Counted from the first letter of the stretch, positions 51,095-60,547 are shown. The stretch is DNA of 64,000 bases from an uncultured Bacilli bacterium (GCA_947591495.1 CANQDG010000003.1:1-64000); one strand, 5' to 3'. Made by a program: numbers and translations. Notes: a model not told the origin generated them from the letters alone.

Positions 51095-51126
51095 TAAGAC
51101 CACATACGTTTGTGGTCTTATTTTTT
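51095..51126 (+). terminator. terminator after rpsI
   Basis: taagaccacatacgtttgtggtcttattttttt. Confidence 0.85.
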
Positions 51127-51175
51127 AAAAATAATGTTAATCTCTAAATAACTTTTAGGATAAAGGAGTAATTTT

Positions 51176-52525
51176 ATGATAAAAGATAGTATAAAAGTTT
51201 ATAATTCTCTTTCTAATAAAATTGAAGATTTTAAAACGATTAAACCTAATGAAGTATCAATGTATGTTTGTGGACCGACTGTATATAATCATATTCATAT
51301 CGGTAATGCTAGACCGGTAATCTTTTTTGATACCGTAAAAAGATTTTTAGAATATGTTGGATATAAAGTAAAAATGGTTTCTAATTTTACCGATATTGAT
51401 GATAAAATTATTAAAAAAGCTTTAGAAGAAAATACTACCGAAGAAGAAGTTAGTAATAAATATATTAAAGCATATCTTGATGCTTGTGATAAAATAGGTT
51501 GTTCAAAAGATGTTATCCATCCTAAAGTTACCGAAAATATTGAAGGTATTATTAATTTTATTGATGCCCTAGTTAAAACTAATCACGCATATCAAAGTCA
51601 AGATGATGTGTATTTTGATGTTCATAGTATTAAAAACTATGGTATTTTAAGCAATCAAAAACTTGATAATCTTGAAAGTGGTGTGCGAATTGAAGTTAAT
51701 GAAAATAAAAAAGATCCAGCCGATTTTACCCTTTGGAAAAAAACTAAAGACTTTGGTAAAAAATGGGATAGTCCTTTTGGAATGGGACGTCCTGGTTGGC
51801 ATACCGAATGTGTTGTAATGATTAATGAGATTTTTGGTGGTAAAATTGATATTCATGGTGGTGGTATTGATATTAAATTCCCTCATCATGAAAATGAAAT
51901 TGCCCAATCAATGGCTCTTTATAATCATACTATAGCTAATTATTGGATTCACAATGCGCGAATTGATTTAAGTGGTGAAAAGATGAGTAAGTCGCTTGGC
52001 AATGTCATTTGGCTAAAAGATGTAATGGTGGCTTATCCTCCTCAAGCATATCGCTTATTTGTTTTATCAAACCATTATCGTCAAACGATCAATTATAGTG
52101 ATGAATTAATGCAAAAAACCGCTAATGAATGGGAAAAATTTGCTAAGACATATATCGCTTTAGCACGTCGCTTAGAGCTAAATGATGCTAAAGAAGTTGG
52201 CACTGTTTTACCTTTAATGGATAATTTCCTTCAAGAAATGGCTTACGATTTTAATACGGCTAATGCAGTTAGCGTTTTATATACTTTACAAAAGAAAATC
52301 AATACTGATTTACGCAATTCCAATTGTTCAATCAAAGAATTAAGCAGTGATTTTAAGACTTATCAAGATATGCTTGAAATTTTAGGATTGCAGGTAGATT
52401 TTAAAGCTCTTACTAGTGAAGAAAAAGCGTTAGTCAAAGCTTGGCAACAAGCTAGACTTGCTAAAGATTATCAAAAAGCAGATGAATTACGAAATAAAAT
52501 AAATGAAGCAGGGATCATATTATAA
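51176..52525 (+). CDS. cysS: cysteinyl-tRNA synthetase
   Basis: MYVCGPTVYNHIHIGNARP, KMSKSLGN. Confidence 0.97.
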   Translation: MIKDSIKVYNSLSNKIEDFKTIKPNEVSMYVCGPTVYNHIHIGNARPVIFFDTVKRFLEYVGYKVKMVSNFTDIDDKIIKKALEENTTEEEVSNKYIKAYLDACDKIGCSKDVIHPKVTENIEGIINFIDALVKTNHAYQSQDDVYFDVHSIKNYGILSNQKLDNLESGVRIEVNENKKDPADFTLWKKTKDFGKKWDSPFGMGRPGWHTECVVMINEIFGGKIDIHGGGIDIKFPHHENEIAQSMALYNHTIANYWIHNARIDLSGEKMSKSLGNVIWLKDVMVAYPPQAYRLFVLSNHYRQTINYSDELMQKTANEWEKFAKTYIALARRLELNDAKEVGTVLPLMDNFLQEMAYDFNTANAVSVLYTLQKKINTDLRNSNCSIKELSSDFKTYQDMLEILGLQVDFKALTSEEKALVKAWQQARLAKDYQKADELRNKINEAGIIL

Positions 52526-52911
52526 TGAATTATAAACTATTAAATGGTAGTAATTTAGCCTATATTGGTGATGCATATTACGAACTTGTTGTTCGCCAAC
52601 ATTTGTTAAATTTAAATGTTACTAAAAATAAAGATTTAAAAAAATTAAATATTAAATATGTTTCAGCTAATGCACATATGAAAATTTATACCCAAATTCA
52701 AGATAGGTTAACAGAAGAAGAACGTAACATTTATTTAAGAGGTAGAAATAATGCACCTCATGGCTATCGTAAAAACGTTGATAAAACGGCTTATTTAGTA
52801 TCAACAGGCTTTGAAGCAATTATAGGCTATTTATATTTAGCTAAAAATTACCAAAGATTAGATGAAATAATGGCATTAGCGCTTGCGGTAATCGAAAAGG
52901 AGGAATCCTAA
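52525..52911 (+). CDS. mrnC: Mini-ribonuclease III
   Basis: LAYIGDAYYELVVRQHLL, RGRNNAPHGYRKNVD; between cysS and rlmB. Confidence 0.93.
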   Translation: MNYKLLNGSNLAYIGDAYYELVVRQHLLNLNVTKNKDLKKLNIKYVSANAHMKIYTQIQDRLTEEERNIYLRGRNNAPHGYRKNVDKTAYLVSTGFEAIIGYLYLAKNYQRLDEIMALALAVIEKEES

Positions 52912-52912
52912 A

Positions 52913-53632
52913 ATGTATATTTATGGTAAAAATCCTGTCATGGAAGCCCTAAAAGCTAATCATAATATTGAACGACTTTTTCTATCAAATAATTATAATG
53001 ATTTAGATAAAATCAAAGCAATTACCAAAAAACATCCAATAGAAATTGTTAGACTAACAAATGATGAATTAAGTAAAAAATTTGGCAATAATCATCAAGG
53101 AATTGTAGCTGAAATAAAAGAATATGGTTATACTGATTTAGATGAATTATTAAAAAGTTGTGTCCAAAAAGAAAACGTTGCTTTAGCAATTTTAGATGGT
53201 TTAGAAGATCCCCACAATTTAGGGGCAATTATGCGAACAGCTGATGCTACAGGTCTTGATGGTATTATTATTCCTAAAAATCGTAGTGTTTCGTTAAATG
53301 CTACTGCTGCCAAAGTATCAACTGGTGCAATTGAATATGTCAAAGTATGTCAAGTAACAAGTTTAGTACAAACTATCGATAAATTAAAAAAAGCTGGATT
53401 TTGGATTATTGGACTTGATATGGAGGGGGCAACGGCTTATCAAGATCAAGATTATTCAGGAAAAATTGCGATTGTTATCGGTTCTGAGGGTTTTGGAATT
53501 TCAAGATTAGTTAAAGAAAATTGCGATTTTAAAGTTAAAATTCCGATGATTGGTCATGTAACATCGCTTAATGCATCAGTTAGTGCTAGTATTATTTTTT
53601 ATGAAATATTAAGAAATCGTCAAAAAAATTAA
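52913..53632 (+). CDS. rlmB: 23S rRNA (guanosine-2'-O-)-methyltransferase RlmB
   Basis: YGKNPVMEALKA, ILDGLEDPHNLGAIMRTADATG, IVIGSEGFGISRLV. Confidence 0.95.
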   Translation: MYIYGKNPVMEALKANHNIERLFLSNNYNDLDKIKAITKKHPIEIVRLTNDELSKKFGNNHQGIVAEIKEYGYTDLDELLKSCVQKENVALAILDGLEDPHNLGAIMRTADATGLDGIIIPKNRSVSLNATAAKVSTGAIEYVKVCQVTSLVQTIDKLKKAGFWIIGLDMEGATAYQDQDYSGKIAIVIGSEGFGISRLVKENCDFKVKIPMIGHVTSLNASVSASIIFYEILRNRQKN

Positions 53633-53654
53633 ATAACATTAAAATGGGGGGCAA

Positions 53655-54173
53655 ATGGAAAATTATAATGATAATGAACTGTTATACTTAATAGGGGAAA
53701 ATGATGATGAAGCACGAGATTTAATGTTTAAAAAGTATAAACCATTAATTTTAGCAAACATTAAAAAACTAAATTTAACTAAAGATGAAAGAGCTGATTT
53801 TTATCAAGAAGGGCTAATTGCTTTAACCAAAGCTATTAATACTTATAATGAACATTATTTTCAAAGCTTTAATCGCTATTTTACTATTATTCTTCAAAGA
53901 AGATATATTGATCTTTTAAAAAAGCGAACGAAATTGCAAAAAATTAGTTACCATGAAAATCTAGATGAATATGTCGTTGAAGCAAAAAAGCCTGATGATG
54001 ATTATTATTTGCAAGAAGAAAAACTTAATTTATCTGATTTTGAATTACTAGTTTTTCAACATCGTTTTATTAATCAAGAAAAACCTAAAATGATTGCAAC
54101 AAAGTTGCAATGTGATGTAAAACGTATTTATGATGCGCTTGATCGAATTAGGAAAAAAACGCGTAAAAAATAA
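53655..54173 (+). CDS. sigH: RNA polymerase sigma factor, SigH/ComX-like
   Basis: sigma region 2-like DFYQEGLIALTKAINTYNE...FNRYFTIILQRRYIDLLKKR; synteny rlmB-sigH-rpmG-secE-nusG. Confidence 0.8.
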   Translation: MENYNDNELLYLIGENDDEARDLMFKKYKPLILANIKKLNLTKDERADFYQEGLIALTKAINTYNEHYFQSFNRYFTIILQRRYIDLLKKRTKLQKISYHENLDEYVVEAKKPDDDYYLQEEKLNLSDFELLVFQHRFINQEKPKMIATKLQCDVKRIYDALDRIRKKTRKK

Positions 54174-54182
54174 CTTAAATAG

Positions 54183-54211
54183 TTGACTTATCCTAATTTT
54201 TTTAGTATAAT
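54183..54211 (+). promoter_or_regulatory. rpmG-secE-nusG promoter TTGACT-17-TATAAT
   Basis: TTGACT 54183-54188, TATAAT 54206-54211. Confidence 0.8.
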
Positions 54212-54233
54212 AAATTAGTCAAGGTGGTATTAT

Positions 54234-54383
54234 ATGAGAGAAAAAGTAATACTAGTTTGCGAGGAATGTTTATCTCGCAATTATATAACAGAAAAAAATA
54301 AACTAAATACTACAGAAAGAGTAGTTATTAAAAAGTATTGTAAACGTTGCAATAAACATACAATACATAAGGAAACAAAATAG
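54234..54383 (+). CDS. rpmG: 50S ribosomal protein L33 (missed by ORF track)
   Basis: [49 protein letters not shown]. Confidence 0.95.
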   Translation: MREKVILVCEECLSRNYITEKNKLNTTERVVIKKYCKRCNKHTIHKETK

Positions 54384-54395
54384 GAGGTTTTTACA

Positions 54396-54821
54396 ATGGC
54401 TGAAAAAGTTAAAGCAGAAAAGAAAAGTCGGGTTTTAGAATATTTATTATCTGAACATAAAATTGAAAATTACTTGTTATTGTTTTTAGGCCTTTTTGCT
54501 ATCGAACTTGGCGTTTTATTATTACAAGGTGAGTTATTGACTATTCCTGAGGATGCTTGGTTGATTGGTGGAAAAACTAATACAATGGTTTTTTCATGGG
54601 TGTTAATTGCCCTTGGTGCTGTATCAATTATTCTTGTTGCGGCATCATTCTATCGTCCTTCTTTTTCTGAAATCAAACATATAACAGGTTTGAAATGGAA
54701 AGAATTTTTCTGGAATGTTGTCAAAGTAGTGGTTTTCTCAATCGTATTAGCATTATTCTTTGTTGCATGTGATTGGGTTATCGAAAAAATTATCCAATTG
54801 CTTAAAAATTTAATTTACTAG
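54396..54821 (+). CDS. secE: preprotein translocase SecE, extended with additional TM segments
   Basis: position before nusG; C-terminal WKEFFWNVVKVVVFSIVLALFFVACDWVIEKII. Confidence 0.85.
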   Translation: MAEKVKAEKKSRVLEYLLSEHKIENYLLLFLGLFAIELGVLLLQGELLTIPEDAWLIGGKTNTMVFSWVLIALGAVSIILVAASFYRPSFSEIKHITGLKWKEFFWNVVKVVVFSIVLALFFVACDWVIEKIIQLLKNLIY

Positions 54822-54830
54822 GTGTTTTAC

Positions 54831-55388
54831 ATGTACGATGAAGATACAGATAATGAAAGAGAATGGTACATTATTCAATCATATGTAGGAATGGAATATG
54901 CCGCAAAGCGTAATCTTGAACGAAGAATTGTTTCAATGAATATGGAAGATTATATTTTCAACGTTTTAGTTCCTGAAGAAGTCCATATGGAAAAAAAGGC
55001 AAACGGAGAAATGAAAGAAGTTATTGAAAATCCATATCCAGGCTATATCTTTGTTGATATGATTGTTACGGATGAATCGTGGTTTATTGTTAGAAATACA
55101 CCGATGGTTACAGGCTTTCTTGGATCTAGTGGTGGTCGAGCAAAACCCGTTCCAGTACCTCCTCAAGAAATGATTCCTATTTTGAAGAAAAATGGTATTA
55201 CCGTTACAACCAATATTAAATTTGCGGTTGGTGATAAAGTTAAAGTTTTATCCGAAACCTTTTTTGGTCAAGAAGCAGTGGTTGAAAAGATTGATTATGA
55301 TAATCAAACAGTAACTGTTTTAATTGATCTTTTTGGTAGACAAACACCAAATGAACTTCGCTTTGATGAAGTAGAAGCAATCAAATAG
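54831..55388 (+). CDS. nusG: transcription termination/antitermination protein NusG
   Basis: EWYIIQSYVGMEYAAKRNLE, PGYIFVDM, KOW domain. Confidence 0.96.
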   Translation: MYDEDTDNEREWYIIQSYVGMEYAAKRNLERRIVSMNMEDYIFNVLVPEEVHMEKKANGEMKEVIENPYPGYIFVDMIVTDESWFIVRNTPMVTGFLGSSGGRAKPVPVPPQEMIPILKKNGITVTTNIKFAVGDKVKVLSETFFGQEAVVEKIDYDNQTVTVLIDLFGRQTPNELRFDEVEAIK

Positions 55389-55410
55389 TAGGGTAACGCC
55401 TACTATTTTT
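55385..55410 (+). terminator. terminator overlapping nusG stop
   Basis: atagtaggg taac gcctactat ttttattt. Confidence 0.8.
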
Positions 55411-55427
55411 ATTTAAAGGAGGAAAAA

Positions 55428-56405
55428 ATGATTAAATATACTGCTTATTTAGAAAAATATCAAAAACCAATGTATGATTTATTTGTTCAGTTAACAAAAG
55501 AAGAAGTCTTTTTTAAAGAATTATCATTTACAGAATTTCAAAATAAATTATTTAATAATCCTTATTTTCAAAGTAAAGGAACATTTGTAGCATTAGATGA
55601 TGATAAACTTGTAGGCTTTGCAAGTGGCAATATTGTTGATGATAATCCTAAAACATCAGGATATCTTAATACAATAATTGTGCAAAAAGATTATCGACGT
55701 CAAGGAATTGGATCTAAACTCTTAGATTTAGTAGAAGAATATCTAAAAGCACAAGGTAAATCATCAGCTCGTTTTGTGTTCTTGAGCCAAATTAATTGGC
55801 CTTGGTATATTCCTTATACATCTAAGCATGAACATCCCGGAATGCCAGCTGTACGAATTAATTCAGATTTTTATTTATTCTTATACCACCATCATTATTT
55901 TGTAAATAGTATTCATGAAGGATTCCATTTACCACTTGCAAATTATGAATTACCTCAAGCAGTTGTAAATAAGATGGCTGAAAATGCTAAAAAAGGTTTA
56001 ACCGTTGAAGTATATGATGCTAAAAAGCATACCGGTATTGAAGAATTCTGCCGTGAAATTGATAATCCAGGATTTGCTGGAGCCATTATGAATAATTTAA
56101 AAAAACCTCATCCGATGCCTTTCTTAGTTGCCCTTGATAACAATAAAGTTGTTGGTTGGACTGGCGCAATGTATAAAGAAGAAACAGGTAGAGGTCATTT
56201 AGATGGAATTTGTGTTGCTCCTAATAGTCGCAATTTAGGTCTTGGGAAGGCTTTATTTTGTTACCTTTGTGCTTATTTAAAAGAACATGGGGCATCTTAT
56301 ATGACATTTTTTACTGGTCTTGATAATAAAGCTCGTTATATTTATTTATTCGCAGGATTTAAAATTGCTCAAAGTTTTGCGGACATGAAAAAGAATTTTG
56401 AGTAA
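55428..56405 (+). CDS. tandem GNAT-family acetyltransferase
   Basis: two GNAT cores: VQKDYRRQGIGSKLLDLVEEYL and VAPNSRNLGLGKALFCYLCAYL. Confidence 0.88.
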   Translation: MIKYTAYLEKYQKPMYDLFVQLTKEEVFFKELSFTEFQNKLFNNPYFQSKGTFVALDDDKLVGFASGNIVDDNPKTSGYLNTIIVQKDYRRQGIGSKLLDLVEEYLKAQGKSSARFVFLSQINWPWYIPYTSKHEHPGMPAVRINSDFYLFLYHHHYFVNSIHEGFHLPLANYELPQAVVNKMAENAKKGLTVEVYDAKKHTGIEEFCREIDNPGFAGAIMNNLKKPHPMPFLVALDNNKVVGWTGAMYKEETGRGHLDGICVAPNSRNLGLGKALFCYLCAYLKEHGASYMTFFTGLDNKARYIYLFAGFKIAQSFADMKKNFE

Positions 56406-56441
56406 TAATTAAAAAAATAGTTTTTATTTGAAAAATAATTT

Positions 56442-57224
56442 ATGAAAGCAACAAATACAAAAGGAGAATATGTTTTCTCCATAATAATTTTTTTAGCATC
56501 TTGTTTAGGTCTAGCTATTTTTACCGAACTTGTTGTTAATTTTGAATATCCCGAAGAGTTTTATCAAGAAGAATATTTTAATCGTTTTACAACAATTAAT
56601 GTTGTAAGTAGGTGGGCAAATTTTTCCTTTTTTACTTATTGGTCACTGATTATTTTTAGTTTGTGGGGAATTTTTAAATTTATTGCTACGATTTTTAAAA
56701 TTGAAAAATTACAACGCATTGTTAATAATTCATATCTTGTATTATTTGTATGCCTGAATCAAGCTATTGTTATGATATTGTATACGGTTTATCAACTTGC
56801 TTTCGATGGCAGTTTTAGTTATTATGGACCTTATCCTCGTTCATATCATTCCCTAGGAATAAATCTTACAGTTCATTATGTAATTACTATAATAGCTATT
56901 GTTTATTTCTTCTTTCACAAGTTTGAAAAAATACAATTTAAAAAATGTTTAATCTTTCTTGCTTTTTTAGTAATATATGGAACTTTAGTAAAAATTACCG
57001 GGATGTATTGTTATAGCTTTGATTGGTATCCATATCCTATTTTTTCACGTGAGGCAATTTGGCATACTATCTTTGGTAATTTTAATAATTATCATCCAAT
57101 CCTTGCTTTAGTAATCTTAATATTTGTATTAATTTTGCTTATAGCAATCTATTTATTATGCGTTTTTCTTGCTACAAAATTTATTAATTATAAAGTCTCA
57201 AAACATCAACTAAAAAAAGAATAA
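56442..57224 (+). CDS. multi-pass membrane protein of unknown function
   Basis: 260 aa with about six hydrophobic segments. Confidence 0.7.
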   Translation: MKATNTKGEYVFSIIIFLASCLGLAIFTELVVNFEYPEEFYQEEYFNRFTTINVVSRWANFSFFTYWSLIIFSLWGIFKFIATIFKIEKLQRIVNNSYLVLFVCLNQAIVMILYTVYQLAFDGSFSYYGPYPRSYHSLGINLTVHYVITIIAIVYFFFHKFEKIQFKKCLIFLAFLVIYGTLVKITGMYCYSFDWYPYPIFSREAIWHTIFGNFNNYHPILALVILIFVLILLIAIYLLCVFLATKFINYKVSKHQLKKE

Positions 57225-57314
57225 ATGATTTGATGTTAATTTGTAAATGATTTGATGTTAATTTGTAAATGTTAATTTGTAAATGATTTGATGTTAATTT
57301 GTAAATGATTTGAC
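57225..57314 (+). repeat. 22-bp tandem repeat (3 full units, 2 partial)
   Basis: atgatttgatgttaatttgtaa at 57225, 57247, 57283 with partial units at 57269 and 57305. Confidence 0.95.
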
Positions 57315-57338
57315 TTATTGCGTGATTTTGTGTATAAT
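57310..57338 (+). promoter_or_regulatory. rplK operon promoter TTGACT-17-TATAAT
   Basis: TTGACT 57310-57315, TATAAT 57333-57338. Confidence 0.85.
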
Positions 57339-57394
57339 AATATTTGCGTGCAATGACGCTTTATACTAGCTTTATACTATATGAATTAAAAAAG

Positions 57395-57427
57395 TGTGGG
57401 AGAACGTTTTAGCGTTCATAAACCACA
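57395..57427 (+). promoter_or_regulatory. L1-binding-type leader hairpin upstream of rplK
   Basis: tgtgg gag aacg ttttag cgttc ataaa ccaca. Confidence 0.7.
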
Positions 57428-57455
57428 TCACGGACAAAATAAGGAGGTGTGTCTC

Positions 57456-57890
57456 GTGGCAGCTAAGGCTAAACAAGTTAAAAAAGTTGTTAAACTTCAA
57501 ATTCCTGCCGCTAAAGCTAATCCAGCTCCACCAGTTGGACCAGCCCTAGGTCAAGCAGGCGTTAACATTCAACAATTCTGTAGCCAATTTAATGAAAAGA
57601 CTGCTAATATGGCAGGTTATGTAATTCCGGTTGAAATCTATGTTTATGAAGATCGTAGTTTCACTTTTATTACAAAAACGCCACCAGCTTCTGATTTATT
57701 AAAGAAAGCAGCAGGTATTCAAAAAGGTTCTTCAAATGCGAAAAAAACTAAAGTGGCAACTATTTCTAGAGCTAAATTGTTAGAAATAGCACAAATGAAA
57801 ATGCCAGATCTTAATGCTTATACAGTTGAGGCAGCAGCTAATATTGTAGAAGGCACTGCTCGCAATATGGGAATCGTAATCGAAAAATAG
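57456..57890 (+). CDS. rplK: 50S ribosomal protein L11
   Basis: GTG start after aaggaggtg; [26 protein letters not shown]; the track start 57396 would translate the leader hairpin. Confidence 0.97.
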   Translation: MAAKAKQVKKVVKLQIPAAKANPAPPVGPALGQAGVNIQQFCSQFNEKTANMAGYVIPVEIYVYEDRSFTFITKTPPASDLLKKAAGIQKGSSNAKKTKVATISRAKLLEIAQMKMPDLNAYTVEAAANIVEGTARNMGIVIEK

Positions 57891-57932
57891 GTTTTCTGTA
57901 TTCTCTAAATTGATTGATGTAAATCAATCTTG

Positions 57933-57957
57933 GTGGGAGGAGATTCCGTTAGACCAC
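57933..57957 (+). promoter_or_regulatory. second L1-binding-type hairpin, upstream of rplA
   Basis: gtgg gagga gattcc gttaga ccac, same layout as 57395-57427. Confidence 0.6.
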
Positions 57958-57979
57958 ATTTAGGAGGTAAATTAATAAA

Positions 57980-58669
57980 ATGGCCAAAAGAGGTAAAAAA
58001 TATCAAGAAGTTTTAAAATTAGTTGATCGTGCTAAAAGATATTCGCTTGATGAAGCAATTGAATTAGTTAAAAAAACTAATTATGCAAAATTTGATGCAA
58101 CTGTTGAAGTTTCTTTTAAACTAAACATCGACCCTCGTAAAGCAGAACAAAATTTACGTGGTGCAATATCATTACCAAATGGAACAGGTAAAACTGTTCG
58201 CATCCTTGTTATTGCAAAAGGTGCTAAAGTTCAAGAAGCCCTTGATGCAGGCGCTGATTTTGCTGGCGAAAGTGAATATCTTGAAAAGATCAAAGAAGGT
58301 TGGTTTGAGTTTGATACAATCATTGCAACACCAGATATGATGGGTGAACTTGGTAAATTAGGTCGTATTTTAGGACCTAAAGGTTTAATGCCTAACCCTA
58401 AAACTGGTACTGTAACAATGAATATTGAACAAACTGTTAAAGAATTTAAAGCAGGTAAAGTTGAATATCGTACTGATAAAGTAGGTAATATTCAATTACC
58501 AGTAGGTAAAGTATCTTTTGCTACTGATAAACTTGTAGAAAATATTAAAACAGTTTATAATCAAATTAATCGTATTAAACCACAAACTGTTAAAGGTGTA
58601 TATATTCAAAACTTAACTGTTACGTCTACAATGGGCCCTGGTATTAAAGTTAATACCACTATTGCATAG
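57980..58669 (+). CDS. rplA: 50S ribosomal protein L1
   Basis: [54 protein letters not shown]. Confidence 0.98.
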   Translation: MAKRGKKYQEVLKLVDRAKRYSLDEAIELVKKTNYAKFDATVEVSFKLNIDPRKAEQNLRGAISLPNGTGKTVRILVIAKGAKVQEALDAGADFAGESEYLEKIKEGWFEFDTIIATPDMMGELGKLGRILGPKGLMPNPKTGTVTMNIEQTVKEFKAGKVEYRTDKVGNIQLPVGKVSFATDKLVENIKTVYNQINRIKPQTVKGVYIQNLTVTSTMGPGIKVNTTIA

Positions 58670-58700
58670 TAACTAAAATAAAATTCAAAAAAGTAGTATA

Positions 58701-58778
58701 AAAGTCTCTGCCGTAGACAGTAGGCGTTCTAATTTGAGAACTTAATGAAAGCCTACCGAGGAAAATTTTCAGGAGGTG
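58701..58778 (+). ncRNA. ribosomal protein L10 leader
   Basis: aaagtctctgccgtagacagtaggcg...ttaatgaaagcctaccgagg upstream of rplJ. Confidence 0.92.
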
Positions 58779-58784
58779 AAAACA

Positions 58785-59273
58785 ATGAATGAAGCGACAA
58801 TCGCTAAAAAACATGAAACGGTCCAAGTAGTTAGAGAAAAAATCTCAAATGCTGGATCAACATTATTCGTTGATTACCTAGGATTGACCGTAGCTGAAGT
58901 TACTGAACTTCGTGTTAAGCTACATGCTGAAAACTGTGAAATGAAAGTTGTTAAAAACAACATCTTACGTCGTGCAACCAAAGAAGAAGGTTATAATGGT
59001 GTAGATGAACATTTAGTAGGCCCTACCGCTATCGTAACTGGTGGCGATGAGGTTACTGCTGCTAAAATTGTTTATGGTTTTGCAAAAGATCATGAAAAAT
59101 TAAGTGTTAAAGCAGGTATTGTTGATAAGAAAGTTACAAGTGAGGCTGATTTAAAGGCTTTATCAAAACTACCAAACAAAGAAGGTATGTTATCAATGTT
59201 ACTAAGTGTACTACAAGCCCCTATTCGTGGTCTTGCATGTGCTATTAAAGCAGTTTCGGAAAAAGAAAATTAA
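58785..59273 (+). CDS. rplJ: 50S ribosomal protein L10
   Basis: STLFVDYLGLTVAEVTELRVKLHAENCEMKVVKNNILRRA; ATG at 58785 after aggaggtg. Confidence 0.97.
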   Translation: MNEATIAKKHETVQVVREKISNAGSTLFVDYLGLTVAEVTELRVKLHAENCEMKVVKNNILRRATKEEGYNGVDEHLVGPTAIVTGGDEVTAAKIVYGFAKDHEKLSVKAGIVDKKVTSEADLKALSKLPNKEGMLSMLLSVLQAPIRGLACAIKAVSEKEN

Positions 59274-59291
59274 TTAGGAGGAACAAACGAA

Positions 59292-59660
59292 ATGGCAAAA
59301 ATTAACAAAGAAGAATTTATTGCATCTTTAAAAGAGATGTCTGTCTTAGAATTAAATGAATTAGTAAAAGCAATTGAAGAAGAATTTGGTGTTACTGCTG
59401 CAGCCCCTGTTGCAGTTGCTGCTGGCCCTGCAGCTGTTGAAGAAGCTCCAAGTGAAGTAAGCGTAATCTTAAAGAGCGCTGGTGCTGCTAAATTAAATGT
59501 TATTAAACTTGTTCGTGAAGTAACTGGTCTTGGCTTAAAAGAAGCAAAAGATTTAGTTGATAACGCACCAAAACCTATCAAAGAAAAGATTGCTCCAGAA
59601 GAAGCAGAAGCATTAAAAGCTAAATTCGTTGAAGCTGGCGCTGAAGTAGAAGTTAAATAA
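59292..59660 (+). CDS. rplL: 50S ribosomal protein L7/L12
   Basis: [32 protein letters not shown]. Confidence 0.98.
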   Translation: MAKINKEEFIASLKEMSVLELNELVKAIEEEFGVTAAAPVAVAAGPAAVEEAPSEVSVILKSAGAAKLNVIKLVREVTGLGLKEAKDLVDNAPKPIKEKIAPEEAEALKAKFVEAGAEVEVK

Positions 59661-59675
59661 TTCGATAGATAGAAT

Positions 59676-59717
59676 TAAAAAGTTTGAATATGGATTTGCT
59701 AATATTCAAACTTTTTT
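59676..59717 (+). terminator. terminator after rplL
   Basis: aaaaagtttgaatat...aatattcaaactttttt. Confidence 0.85.
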
Positions 59718-59743
59718 CATTATTAATAAAAAAAGAGGTTAGA

Positions 59744-60337
59744 ATGAGCGGTCAATATTTTGAAAACAATCCCAATCTTACTAGCAATCAAACAACGATT
59801 TCCTATTATTTCAAAAAAGAAAAATTAGAGTTTATAACGGATAATGGTGTTTTTTCAAAAAAAACAGTTGATTTTGGTAGCAATTTATTACTTAAAACAA
59901 TTGATTTAAAAAAAGCTCAAACCGTTTTAGATGTGGGATGCGGATATGGTGTAATTGGGCTTACACTAGCTAAAATTTATGATCAGATCAAAATTACGAT
60001 GGTAGATGTTAACCTACGTGCAATTGATTTAAGTATAGAAAATAAAGCGTTAAATAATATTCAAAATGCGGAAATATTCGCTAGTAATATTTACGAAAAT
60101 ATTAAACAAAAATATGATGTAATTGTGAGTAATCCTCCAATCAGAGCTGGCAAAAAAGTCGTTCATGAAATTGCTTTAAAGGCAATTGACTATTTAAATG
60201 ATGGCGGAAATTTTTGGTGTGTAATTCAGAAAAAGCAAGGAGCACTATCACTCTTTAAAGCGTTAGAGACAGTTTATGCGGAGGTTTTGATTGTTGAAAA
60301 AGATAATGGATACTGGATTATTCAAGCTAAAAAATAA
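59744..60337 (+). CDS. RsmC-like class I SAM-dependent rRNA methyltransferase
   Basis: LDVGCGYGVIGLTLAK, DVIVSNPPIRAGK; start corrected to ATGAGCGGTC; the track start 59684 lies within the terminator. Confidence 0.92.
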   Translation: MSGQYFENNPNLTSNQTTISYYFKKEKLEFITDNGVFSKKTVDFGSNLLLKTIDLKKAQTVLDVGCGYGVIGLTLAKIYDQIKITMVDVNLRAIDLSIENKALNNIQNAEIFASNIYENIKQKYDVIVSNPPIRAGKKVVHEIALKAIDYLNDGGNFWCVIQKKQGALSLFKALETVYAEVLIVEKDNGYWIIQAKK

Positions 60338-60354
60338 TTAAATTAAATTTAAAT

Positions 60355-60470
60355 GATAAAGGTTTTAGTTGTAAAAAAAGCTTCTTAAGGTAAAAAAATA
60401 AGATATTTTTTAATTCTATAGCATAGTTGTTGAAGCAATTTTTTTGACCTTTATCTTTTTGTTTTTTTAA
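60355..60470 (+). other. large structured element / terminator between methyltransferase gene and rpoB promoter
   Basis: gataaaggt (60355-60363)/acctttatc (60447-60455), aaaaaaagcttc/gaagc-aa-ttttttt nested, then T-rich tract. Confidence 0.55.
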
Positions 60471-60518
60471 TTTTTGGCAAAAATTGCCGATTAAAATATA
60501 AAAAAAGTGTTATTTTAC

Positions 60519-60547
60519 TTGACAAAAATAATAATTTATTTTATAAT
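60519..60547 (+). promoter_or_regulatory. rpoB promoter TTGACA-17-TATAAT
   Basis: TTGACA 60519-60524, TATAAT 60542-60547. Confidence 0.85.

Noticed and set aside
57300-57350. tRNA or other classical RNA gene in the repeat/promoter gap
   Set aside because: No cloverleaf or T-loop motif seen; the sequence is explained by repeats and promoter.
57396-57455. Track's N-terminal extension of rplK ([20 protein letters not shown])
   Set aside because: It translates the L1-type leader hairpin and the SD; the L11 start fits GTG at 57456.
59270-59581. Minus-strand 103-aa ORF antisense to rplL
   Set aside because: Mirror ORF of a highly expressed gene; no independent support.
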